Both the position numbers and the translations under genes were made by a program. This document shows, piece by piece, positions 1-6,291 of a stretch of 15,963 nucleotides of DNA. The notes under the pieces were generated by a model. The model was given only the letters and a program-made list of their open reading frames with translations, was not told where the DNA came from and did no database searches. Numbering within the stretch: position 1 is the first letter of the stretch; each line of letters starts with the position of its first letter. This DNA is from Acetobacteraceae bacterium (GTDB lineage Bacteria > Pseudomonadota > Alphaproteobacteria > Acetobacterales > Acetobacteraceae): the NCBI GenBank assembly GCA_947476855.1, contig CANJSR010000052.1, positions 1-15,963 of the forward strand, in the 5' to 3' direction.

Positions 1-387
1 AACACCACGGATGCGGTGTTGCCGCGCCTCAATCGTGTTTCCATCGCGGCCGCGCTGGGTGGTTTGGTCACGCCGGCTAATCAATTCTGCTGCGATGGAG
101 GCAACGCGATTGTTGCGTTTGCTCGCAAAGCCGGCATTCCGACACACATCCTGCCGGCGCCCGGCAAGCCAAACCCGCAGGCTCCGGATTTTCATATCAA
201 CAACGTCAATGCCTACCATGGACGGTTGAAGGAGTGGCTTCGCCGCCCCCATGGGGTCGCCACGAAAAACCTCCCGAACTATCTCGGATGGCGCCGGACC
301 TTGGAAGCAATAGGTCAGACCGCGAGTTCGGCCGCCATGATCCTCGGAGCCATCGGTCTGGGGCCATACCAACAGAAAACGCTATAA
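1..387 (+). CDS. IS1595-family (ISXO2-like) transposase, 5'-truncated by the window edge
   Basis: The reading frame is open from base 1, so the gene starts before the window; a GTG at 16 is not a credible start. The visible 128 residues are the C-terminal half of a DDE/DDN-type transposase. Residues CCDGG (D32, numbering from the first visible codon) fit the second catalytic acid. The stretch NNVNAYHGRLK (N70 to K77) fits the third catalytic position, which is asparagine in one IS1595 subgroup, with the usual lysine seven residues on. It is followed by GVATKNLPNYLGWRR, a familiar family signature. No stop or frameshift is seen in the visible part. Whether the element is intact depends on sequence to the left. 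Confidence 0.8.
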   Translation, partial: NTTDAVLPRLNRVSIAAALGGLVTPANQFCCDGGNAIVAFARKAGIPTHILPAPGKPNPQAPDFHINNVNAYHGRLKEWLRRPHGVATKNLPNYLGWRRTLEAIGQTASSAAMILGAIGLGPYQQKTL

Positions 388-423
388 GAGCCAAATTTTT
401 CGATATATCAGCCAACCAAGCCC
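1..423 (+). mobile_element. 3' part of an IS1595-type insertion sequence
   Basis: The left edge carries the end of an insertion sequence: the 3' part of an IS1595/ISXO2-type transposase gene, then about 36 AT-richer non-coding bases. The stretch 401-423, read on the minus strand as GGGCTTGGTTGGCTGATATA and a few more bases, is my candidate for the right terminal inverted repeat. It sits where a repeat should be, between the transposase stop and the hairpin of the next gene. The left end and any target duplication lie outside the window, so the boundary is inferred from position only. Confidence 0.55.
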
Positions 424-440
424 GGCAAACGCCCGCCCGA

Positions 441-466
441 GCGGGATCCGACGATTCGGACCCCGC
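441..466 (-). terminator. Hairpin just after the crotonase gene, likely 3' end of the minus-strand operon
   Basis: An 11-bp stem with one A-C mismatch and a 4-base loop: GCGGGATCCGA (441-451) against TCGGACCCCGC (456-466). It lies 8 bases beyond the crotonase stop codon in the direction of transcription. No run of T follows on the minus strand, so it may stabilise the mRNA end or act with Rho instead of being a classical intrinsic terminator. It also separates the operon from the insertion sequence. Confidence 0.5.
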
Positions 467-474
467 CCTGGTCG

Positions 475-1251
475 CTACCGATTCTTCCAGTCCGGCTTGC
501 GCTTCTCGGCGAACGCCTTCGGCCCCTCGATATAGTCCTGGCTCTCGATGTTCTCCTGCTGCGCCGGGTAAACCGTGCGCATCGCCGTTTCCAGCTTCTG
601 CTCGTCCAGCCCCATGTAGGACGCCTGCTTCGACGCCCGCACGGCCTTGGGGGAGCATTCCAGGATCATTGCGGCCCAGCGCTTCGCGGCCTCCAGCGCC
701 TGGCCTTCCGGCACGACCTCGGTCACGAAGCCGAGTTCATACCCTTCCTTCGCCGGCACCCGCCGGCCGGTCAGGATCATCCCCATCGCCTTCTTGATCG
801 GGATGGACCGCGGCAGTCGATGCACGCCGCCGCCGCCGGCGATCAGCCCAACCCGAGGCTCGGGCAGGGCGAAGATCGCGTTCTCCGCGGCGATGATGAT
901 GTCGCAGGCCAAGGCGGTCTCAAACCCGCCGCCCATGGCGATGCCGTTCACCGCGGCGATCATCGGCTTGAAGTTGTCGAACCGATGGCAGATGCCGGCG
1001 AAGCCGCGCGGGCCATTCGGCCGCCGCTTGCCCGCCGCCTGCACCTTCAGATCATTCCCAGCCGAGAACGCCCGTCCGCCGGCGCCGGTGACGATGCCCA
1101 CCCACAAATCGTCGCGTTCAACGAACTCATCCCAAACCCGGGCGAGTTCGTCGTTGGCGTCGGCGTGCAGCGCGTTCAGCACCTCCGGCCGGTTCAGCGT
1201 GACAATGCGAAGCCGGCCTTGATCCTCGACCGTGCAATATTCCGTTTTCAT
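475..1251 (-). CDS. Enoyl-CoA hydratase/isomerase (crotonase) family protein
   Basis: A 258-residue cytosolic crotonase-fold protein, the normal length for the family. These enzymes hydrate, isomerise or otherwise transform acyl-CoA thioesters. The two oxyanion-hole segments are visible: AFSAGNDLK (about 61-69) and GIAMGGGFE (about 103-111). Both glutamates of a true hydratase seem present: E111 at the end of GGGFE and E131 in LPEPRVGL, matching E144 and E164 of rat mitochondrial hydratase. The C-terminal IEGPKAFAEKRKPDW is common in the family. The ATG start overlaps the stop of the upstream CoA-transferase gene (ATGA), so the two are probably translationally coupled and act in one pathway, as caiB-caiD-type pairs do. 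CaiD-like crotonobetainyl-CoA hydratase is one option, but the substrate cannot be read from sequence. Confidence 0.9.
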   Translation of the reverse strand: MKTEYCTVEDQGRLRIVTLNRPEVLNALHADANDELARVWDEFVERDDLWVGIVTGAGGRAFSAGNDLKVQAAGKRRPNGPRGFAGICHRFDNFKPMIAAVNGIAMGGGFETALACDIIIAAENAIFALPEPRVGLIAGGGGVHRLPRSIPIKKAMGMILTGRRVPAKEGYELGFVTEVVPEGQALEAAKRWAAMILECSPKAVRASKQASYMGLDEQKLETAMRTVYPAQQENIESQDYIEGPKAFAEKRKPDWKNR

Positions 1252-2474
1252 CCGGCAATCACCTTATCGTTGGCCAGGGTCCCGATCGTGTCCTTGTCCA
1301 GCTTCAGCCAATCCTCGAGCACATTGGCGGAATGCTGCCCCAGCAGCGGGGCGGGGCCGACGGCCGGCGGCTCTCCGCCGAAACGAACGGGCCAGCCGCT
1401 CATGACATAATCGCCGATCGCCGGGTGCTTCATGGTCTGGCGGATTTTGCGCTCCTGGAATGACTTGTCGTCCGCCAGTTCCCGCGTATCCAGCACCGCG
1501 CCGGATGGGATCGTGGCACCGCTGACCATCTGCATCGCGGTGTGCTTGTCATGCTTGCGGGTCCATTCGGACACGATCGCATCGACTTCCTCTCGGTTCT
1601 CGGTGCGCGCGGCCGGGGTGGAATAGCGCGGGTCACCCATCAGGTCTTCCCGGCCCATCACCTTCAGCAGGCGCGTCCAGTGTTCCGGGTTCGCGGCGGA
1701 AGTGTAGATGTAGACATAATCGTTCGGCCCGCCGCCCTTGCAGGGATAGACGCCGATCGGGGGATTGCCGCCGCCCACGGTCTTCGATCCGGCGCGCGGC
1801 GCGGGCGCGCCATCGGTGCGCTCCATGTAGGTGAACGCGTTACGGATGTAGTGCAGGATGGAATCCTGCATCGCGAGTTGCAGGTGCTCGCCCTGGCCGG
1901 TCCGCATGCGGCGGACATAGGCGCCCAGGATCGAGATCGCCATCAGCATGCCCGTGCCGGTGTCGCCGATCGTCGCACCCGGCTTGCAGGGCGGCCCGTC
2001 TTCCTCGCCGGTGATCGACATCAGGCCGCCGCAGGCCTGCGCGATCATGTCGAAGGCGAGGCCCTTCTCATACGGGCTGCCGGTGCCGAAGCCCTTGATC
2101 TGGCAGAAGATAATGCCCGGGTTGATGGCCTTGATGACGTCATAGCCCAAACCCAGCCGCTCGATCGCGCCCGGGGCGAAGTTCTCGATCATCACGTCGG
2201 CGTGCTTGGCCAGGTTCTTGACCGTCTCCAGCCCGCGCGGATCCTTCAGGTTGACCGCGATCGACCGCTTGTTGGAGTTGTATTGCAGAAAGTAGAATGC
2301 GTCCTTGTCGGGGCTGCTGCGGCCCGACGAACGCCCGGGATCACCAGCGCCCGGGTTCTCCACCTTCACCACGTCGGCGCCCAGCCAGGCGAGGGATTCG
2401 GTGCAGGACGGGCCAGCCTCGAATTGGGTGAGGTCCAGTATTTTCAGACCGTTAAGGCAGTTTTCGCCGCTCAT
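1248..2474 (-). CDS. CaiB/BaiF (family III) CoA-transferase
   Basis: A cytosolic class III CoA-transferase of 408 residues. Such enzymes move CoA between acyl-CoA and a free acid through an aspartyl-CoA anhydride. The N-terminus (GLKILDLTQFEAGP, then LAWLGADVVKVENPGAGD) is a clear family signature, and D172 of GATIGDTGTG (numbered from the GTG) matches the catalytic Asp169 of formyl-CoA transferase. The motif VMIENFAPG (95-103) is also typical. I chose the ATG at 2474, 9 bases after GGAGG; a GTG one codon earlier (2477) is also possible. The stop overlaps the crotonase ATG by ATGA. The methyltransferase gene ends 69 bases upstream. Family members act on oxalate, carnitine, bile acids, succinate or aromatic acids, so the substrate stays open. 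Confidence 0.92.
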   Translation of the reverse strand: MSGENCLNGLKILDLTQFEAGPSCTESLAWLGADVVKVENPGAGDPGRSSGRSSPDKDAFYFLQYNSNKRSIAVNLKDPRGLETVKNLAKHADVMIENFAPGAIERLGLGYDVIKAINPGIIFCQIKGFGTGSPYEKGLAFDMIAQACGGLMSITGEEDGPPCKPGATIGDTGTGMLMAISILGAYVRRMRTGQGEHLQLAMQDSILHYIRNAFTYMERTDGAPAPRAGSKTVGGGNPPIGVYPCKGGGPNDYVYIYTSAANPEHWTRLLKVMGREDLMGDPRYSTPAARTENREEVDAIVSEWTRKHDKHTAMQMVSGATIPSGAVLDTRELADDKSFQERKIRQTMKHPAIGDYVMSGWPVRFGGEPPAVGPAPLLGQHSANVLEDWLKLDKDTIGTLANDKVIAG

Positions 2475-2543
2475 CACTTGTCTCCTCCAGGAAGTTTGAT
2501 CAGAATCCTACGCCTGCTTTGCCCGCCGCGTCGAGGCTGGCTG

Positions 2544-3323
2544 CTACAGCCAGAACCGCTTGGCGAGTTTTTCGGCCGAATCGATGACTGACGTGGACGT
2601 GAGGCCCATGGTGTCGAGCAGGGTTTGCACGCCCATCGTCTCGAGCGACCATTCGTGCATTTCCTTGACGTAGTCGGCATAGTTGTCGTGGATCGCGGTC
2701 GATTGCGGGTCAAGATTCGTGATACAGACAAGGCCGGTCGGCTGTGAATCCAGAACCGTGATGTGCAGGTCGGGACGTTGCCGCAACAACAGCAGGACGG
2801 TCCGCCAGACATCGCCCGTCCACCAATTGTTGTGGATCTGATGAATGACGGATTTCGTGAAGGTCCGTTCGGCGATCCCGGATTCCACCGGCACGCAATC
2901 ATGCAGTATGATGACGGAGTTCTGCTTGCACGACCGCTCGGTGTTGGCAAAATCCCGCAGCAGGAATTCGCACAGGTGCATCCCGTCCAGGAAAGCCATG
3001 TCCAGCGGCCCGCCCAGGATCGCCTTCGGATCGAATGACTCAAAAAAACGGTCGCTGGACATCTGATAAAAGTGGCACTGCGATTTCGTGCCGATGACGT
3101 TGCGGGCGATCTCGAACTTCGGGTCGATGGAGATAGTCGGGCAGTCGGCCAGGATCAGGGAATCGCCGCGCAGGCTGCCGATCTCCAGATACCGCCGTGG
3201 CTTCAGTTCCCGGTGCAGGGTCCGGAGGATGTCCAAATACGGCGCGCCGCGCAGATCTGGCACCGCGCTGCCGACGGTCGGTTGTGCAAACGTCATACTC
3301 ACAAGCGAAGTTCTCCCGGTCAT
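2544..3323 (-). CDS. Class I SAM-dependent methyltransferase (Methyltransf_24-like)
   Basis: Up to 259 residues with a Rossmann-type methyltransferase fold. YLEIGSLRGDSL (about 45-56) is the SAM-binding glycine motif, SIDPK (about 65-69) supplies the acidic residue for the ribose, and FLDGMHLCEFLLRDF followed by IILHDCVP (about 110-143) matches the Methyltransf_24 pattern, often found near glycan or surface-structure genes. The substrate is unknown. The start is uncertain: ATG 3323 lacks a ribosome site, a GTG at codon 8 (3302) lies 9 bases after GGGAGA, and an ATG follows at 3296. Composition is unusual: hand counts give 33/60 G+C at 2641-2700 and 31/60 at 2821-2880, against about 75% in parts of the window. 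This suggests more recent acquisition. It may not be functionally linked to the CoA genes downstream. Confidence 0.82.
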   Translation of the reverse strand: MTGRTSLVSMTFAQPTVGSAVPDLRGAPYLDILRTLHRELKPRRYLEIGSLRGDSLILADCPTISIDPKFEIARNVIGTKSQCHFYQMSSDRFFESFDPKAILGGPLDMAFLDGMHLCEFLLRDFANTERSCKQNSVIILHDCVPVESGIAERTFTKSVIHQIHNNWWTGDVWRTVLLLLRQRPDLHITVLDSQPTGLVCITNLDPQSTAIHDNYADYVKEMHEWSLETMGVQTLLDTMGLTSTSVIDSAEKLAKRFWL

Positions 3324-3433
3324 GCGTCACGGGCGGCCGAGGGGAGGCCATGTCCCATGATCATCCAGCATTGGCGTGGCTTACCCTACCCGCGCGGCCC
3401 CGGAAGGTGAAGCACGTCCGTTGGACACCGATC

Positions 3434-3455
3434 GGCCCAGGCGGTAACCTGGGCC
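3434..3455 (+). promoter_or_regulatory. Perfect inverted repeat in the leader of the dioxygenase operon
   Basis: GGCCCAGG (3434-3441) and CCTGGGCC (3448-3455) form a perfect 8-bp stem around a 6-base loop, ending 22 bases before the dioxygenase ATG and just ahead of its GGAGG site. It could be a regulator's operator or an RNA hairpin in the 5' leader. There is no T run, so premature intrinsic termination is unlikely. Function is inferred from position alone. Confidence 0.4.
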
Positions 3456-3477
3456 AGATTGAACGGAGGAACTTCCC

Positions 3478-4395
3478 ATGCTGACCGTCGAACCAACCGG
3501 CGCGGTCCTCGGCGCCTCGATCCGCGGCGTCGACCTGTCCAAACCCGTCGCCACCCCAGAATTCGGCCATATCCTCAACGCGCTCGGCCGCCACGGGCTG
3601 ATCCGCTTTCCGGATCAACATATCGAACTTGGGGATCTGAAGCGGTTTTCCGAGATGTTTGGGGAAATCCAGGGCAACCCGGTCAGCACGATCAACCGCG
3701 ACCGCCCGTTCCCGGAAATCGGCATCCTGTCCAACGTCAAGGAAAACGGCGCCTATATCGGCAGCCCCGACGCTGGCCAGGACTGGCACACCGACATGTC
3801 GTATCGCGACGTGATGGGCTTCGTGAATGTGCTCTATGGCCTGAAGATCCCCCGCCGCGATGGCCGCGCCCTCGGCGGCACGGAATTCTCCAACATGCAC
3901 ATGGTCTACGACGCGCTGCCCGATACGCTGAAGCATCGGTTGGCCGGCATGACCGTTTCCCACAACTTCGAGAAGTTCTGGGAGAACATGCGTCAGAACC
4001 ACGCCAGCACCCGCCCGGCCATGACCGACGAGCAGCGCCGCCGCCGCCCCGCCGTGGTGCATTCGATCTTCCTGACGCATCCGATCACCGGCCGGAAGGT
4101 GTTGTATTGCAACCCCGGCTATGCGATGCGGATCAATGAATTGTCCGACAAGGAAAGCCAGGAAACCCTGGATTTCCTGTTTGAATTCCAGCTGCGGCCG
4201 GAGTTCCGCTACACCCATTCCTGGACCGAGAACGACCTGTTGGTCTGGGACAATCTCGGCACGATCCACCGCGCCATCGCTGACTACCGCCAGGATGAAA
4301 TCCGCCTGATGCGGCGCTGCCAGGTGATGGCGACCAAGGTGTTTCGGCCCAACTTCCAACAGGTTGCACGCGACGCAAGACAGATCGCGGCATAA
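3478..4395 (+). CDS. TauD/TfdA-family Fe(II)/2-oxoglutarate-dependent dioxygenase
   Basis: A 305-residue soluble oxygenase, close to TauD in length. The family couples 2-oxoglutarate decarboxylation to hydroxylation of a small organic acid, often releasing sulfite, phenol or amine from the hydroxylated product. The iron ligands are visible: H104 and D106 in WHTDMS, and H264 in HRAIADY. R276 and R280 after H264 correspond to the two arginines of TauD that bind 2-oxoglutarate and substrate. The ATG is 8 bases after GGAGG. It is the first gene of a same-strand trio: the FAH-family gene starts 12 bases after its stop and the SDR gene follows, so the three probably share a transcript. Taurine, 2,4-D-like acids and many other substrates are possible; none is supported over another. 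Confidence 0.92.
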   Translation: MLTVEPTGAVLGASIRGVDLSKPVATPEFGHILNALGRHGLIRFPDQHIELGDLKRFSEMFGEIQGNPVSTINRDRPFPEIGILSNVKENGAYIGSPDAGQDWHTDMSYRDVMGFVNVLYGLKIPRRDGRALGGTEFSNMHMVYDALPDTLKHRLAGMTVSHNFEKFWENMRQNHASTRPAMTDEQRRRRPAVVHSIFLTHPITGRKVLYCNPGYAMRINELSDKESQETLDFLFEFQLRPEFRYTHSWTENDLLVWDNLGTIHRAIADYRQDEIRLMRRCQVMATKVFRPNFQQVARDARQIAA

Positions 4396-4407
4396 GGGGA
4401 AACGACG

Positions 4408-5193
4408 ATGCGTTGGCTGCGCTTTTCCAAGGACGGTCGGACCGCCTACGGGTCGGTTGCGGATGATACGGTGACCGAGATCAAGGGTGAGCCCTGGGGG
4501 GATGCGACTCCCACAGGCGCCACGCACACGCTGTCGAGCGTGAAGGTCGAGGTCCCTATCATTCCCAAGACGTTCTATTGCGCCGGCATCAACTATGCCG
4601 CGCATATCCGGGAAATGGCGGAAAAGCGCGGTGTGAAGCCGGTATTCCCGGAAAAGGCCGATATCGGCTACCGCGCCAACAATGCCTTGTGCGCGGATGG
4701 GGAAGACGTTGTGATCCCCGCCCACGCGCCGCCGAAGATGAACTATGAAGGCGAGTTGGTTGTCGTCATCGGCAAGCAGGCCAAGCACCTGACGGAGGAA
4801 AACGCGTTCTCCTGCGTGTTCGGCTACACGGTCGGCAATGACGTGAGCGAACGGACCTGGCAGCGCGGCGACCGCACCTTCTGGCGCGGCAAGAACACCG
4901 ACACCTTCAAGCCGATGGGTCCCTATATCGAAACCGACGTCGACCTGGACGCGATGGAGACGGTGATCCGCCTGAACGGCAAGGAGGATCTGCGTTTCAA
5001 GACAAACGACATGATCTTCGGCATCGCGCACTACATCGCCGCGATCACGAAATACATCACGCTGGTGCCGGGTGACGTGATCTGGATGGGCACGGACGGG
5101 ACGTCTCCGGACTTGGTGCATGGCGACGTGGTTGAGGTTGAACTGACCGGGCTCGGCGTGCTGCGGAACCGGTTCGTCAAGGCGGCGGCGTAG
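4408..5193 (+). CDS. Fumarylacetoacetate hydrolase (FAH) family protein
   Basis: A 261-residue FAH-superfamily enzyme. Members hydrolyse, decarboxylate or isomerise 2-oxo or 1,3-dioxo acids in aromatic and sugar-acid breakdown. NYAAHIRE (62-69) is the N-terminal signature. YEGELVVVIG supplies E114 and E116, and GYTVGNDVSERTWQ supplies D145, as the divalent-metal ligands. K168 in NTDTFKPMGP fits the conserved lysine. One departure stands out: the usual loop GTPxGVG after PGDVI is here GTDGTSPDL (228-236), so the proline and the second glycine-rich element are altered. That may reflect a different substrate. A GGGGA site precedes the ATG. Its place between a dioxygenase and an SDR fits a short catabolic pathway. 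Candidate activities include hydrolysis of an acylpyruvate-type product or oxaloacetate-like decarboxylation; both are guesses. Confidence 0.9.
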   Translation: MRWLRFSKDGRTAYGSVADDTVTEIKGEPWGDATPTGATHTLSSVKVEVPIIPKTFYCAGINYAAHIREMAEKRGVKPVFPEKADIGYRANNALCADGEDVVIPAHAPPKMNYEGELVVVIGKQAKHLTEENAFSCVFGYTVGNDVSERTWQRGDRTFWRGKNTDTFKPMGPYIETDVDLDAMETVIRLNGKEDLRFKTNDMIFGIAHYIAAITKYITLVPGDVIWMGTDGTSPDLVHGDVVEVELTGLGVLRNRFVKAAA

Positions 5194-5224
5194 CCCGAGG
5201 GGCCTCACAGGGGAGAAGCGGATC

Positions 5225-6076
5225 ATGGGTAAACTGACCGGCAGGGTCGCCATCGTCACCGGCGCCAGCCGTGGCATCGGCCAGGAGATCGCCGAATTGT
5301 TCGCCTCGGAAGGCGCCAAGGTCGTCTGCGCCGCGCGAACCATGAATGAGGGCGAGCACCGGATGCTCGAAGGCTCGCTCGCCCGCACGGTGGAGAACAT
5401 CCGCAAGGCCGGCGGGGAAGCGACGGCCGTCACCGCCGACGTCTCCTCCGAAACCGAGTGTATCGCGCTGGTCGAGGCCGCGCGTCGGGCCTACGGAACG
5501 GTCGATATCCTCGTGAACAACGCGGCGCTGAACTACTATCTGCCGACGGAAACCTATCCGACCAGCCGCTGGATGCGCTGCTTCGCCGTGAACGTGCACG
5601 CGCCATTCATGCTGGCGAAGGAAGTCATGAAGGACATGGGCCCGCGCGGCACCGGGGCGATCGTTAACATCAGTTCCGGCGCCGCGATCGGGCCGGGCCG
5701 CGGGCCGTATGAGGACCAGGAGGTACGGGGCGGCGTGATGTACGGTGCCTCGAAGGCCGCGCTGGAACGGTTCACCCAGGGCCTGGCGCAGGAGGTCTCG
5801 CATTACGGTGGGATCAGCGTGACCGCGCTGTCGCCATCCCAGGTGGTGCCGACGCCGGGCACGATCCACTTCAAGCTGGTCACAGGCAACGACGATCCGA
5901 AGGGGGAGCCGCCGATCCTGATGGCGCGCGCTGCCCTGCTGCTGGCGAGCGAGCCGGCCGCCAAGATCAATGGCCGCGTGACCTACAGCCAGCAGATTCT
6001 CAAGGAATTCGGCTGGATCGAGAGCGGGCAGGGCCGGGGCGTGACAACCCGCGGGTCCGGGTATTCCGAGGTCTGA
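5225..6076 (+). CDS. Short-chain dehydrogenase/reductase (SDR) family oxidoreductase
   Basis: A 283-residue classical SDR, slightly longer than the usual 250. TGASRGIG (12-19) binds NAD(P); AARTM (36-40) follows the second beta strand and its arginine hints at NADP preference. NNAA (98-101) is the structural motif; N123, S150/S151, Y173 and K177 (YGASK) form the catalytic set. The extra length comes from an insert after NISSGAA (a GPGRGPYEDQE loop, about 156-166) and a C-terminal tail after about 255. The ATG follows GGGGAG by 9 bases. It closes the plus-strand trio and would oxidise or reduce an alcohol or ketone intermediate made by its neighbours. The substrate is unknown. Confidence 0.92.
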   Translation: MGKLTGRVAIVTGASRGIGQEIAELFASEGAKVVCAARTMNEGEHRMLEGSLARTVENIRKAGGEATAVTADVSSETECIALVEAARRAYGTVDILVNNAALNYYLPTETYPTSRWMRCFAVNVHAPFMLAKEVMKDMGPRGTGAIVNISSGAAIGPGRGPYEDQEVRGGVMYGASKAALERFTQGLAQEVSHYGGISVTALSPSQVVPTPGTIHFKLVTGNDDPKGEPPILMARAALLLASEPAAKINGRVTYSQQILKEFGWIESGQGRGVTTRGSGYSEV

Positions 6077-6091
6077 CGACCAACACCGTCA

Positions 6092-6111
6092 TGCTGGGCG
6101 CGGGCCCAGCA
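6092..6111 (+). terminator. Hairpin after the SDR gene
   Basis: TGCTGGGC (6092-6099) and GCCCAGCA (6104-6111) form a perfect 8-bp stem with a 4-base loop, 15 bases after the SDR stop codon. There is no T run, so this is either a weak or Rho-assisted transcript end or a small dispersed palindrome. It is the most likely 3' end of the dioxygenase-FAH-SDR transcript. Confidence 0.4.
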
Positions 6112-6145
6112 CCGACGGCTTTGCCTGTGGCGATGCGCCGGGTCG

Positions 6146-6208
6146 TGGGTGATGGCCCTTCGGCCACCCAGACGAGAGCGGGACGACCCGCTCTGAAATC
6201 GGTCCCGC
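6146..6208 (+). promoter_or_regulatory. Overlapping, mutually exclusive stem-loops before the glycosyltransferase gene
   Basis: Three pairings are visible. Around 6146-6170 there is an imperfect hairpin with a TGGCC/GGCCA core and loop CTTC. AGAGCGGG (6175-6182) pairs perfectly with CCCGCTCT (6187-6194). GCGGGAC (6179-6185) can instead pair with GTCCCGC (6202-6208), and this would break the previous stem. Such alternatives could act as a leader switch or simply reflect palindromic intergenic DNA. No small leader ORF or T run supports attenuation. Confidence 0.3.
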
Positions 6209-6209
6209 G

Positions 6210-6224
6210 TTAACCTAAGGTTAA
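6210..6224 (-). promoter_or_regulatory. Candidate CtrA-binding site (TTAA-N7-TTAA)
   Basis: TTAACCTAAGGTTAA matches the CtrA recognition pattern TTAA-N7-TTAA exactly. With the neighbouring base at 6209, the minus strand reads TTAA-N7-TTAAC, the full consensus known from Caulobacter and other Alphaproteobacteria. The core is also nearly palindromic (TTAACC/GGTTAA). It lies 68 bases before the chosen start of the glycosyltransferase gene. At the GC content of this window the pattern is expected by chance well under 0.1 times in 16 kb (my estimate). Confidence 0.5.
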
Positions 6225-6291
6225 GCCCTTCCGCGTTACGCTTCCCCATGCCTCGGATGGCCCGGGGCGCGGATCGATGCGGGAGGCCGGG

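Noticed and set aside
2496..2509. TTGATCAGAATCCT as a second FNR box, before the left CoA-transferase gene
   Set aside because: Only one half-site is perfect (8 of 10 positions overall). Its centre is 28 bases from the start codon, too close for activation, so only repression would be possible.
3361..5433. A 690-codon open frame on the minus strand
   Set aside because: It is antisense to the dioxygenase, FAH and SDR genes, which carry full catalytic motifs. Long antisense frames are common in GC-rich genes, and its product shows no recognisable motif.
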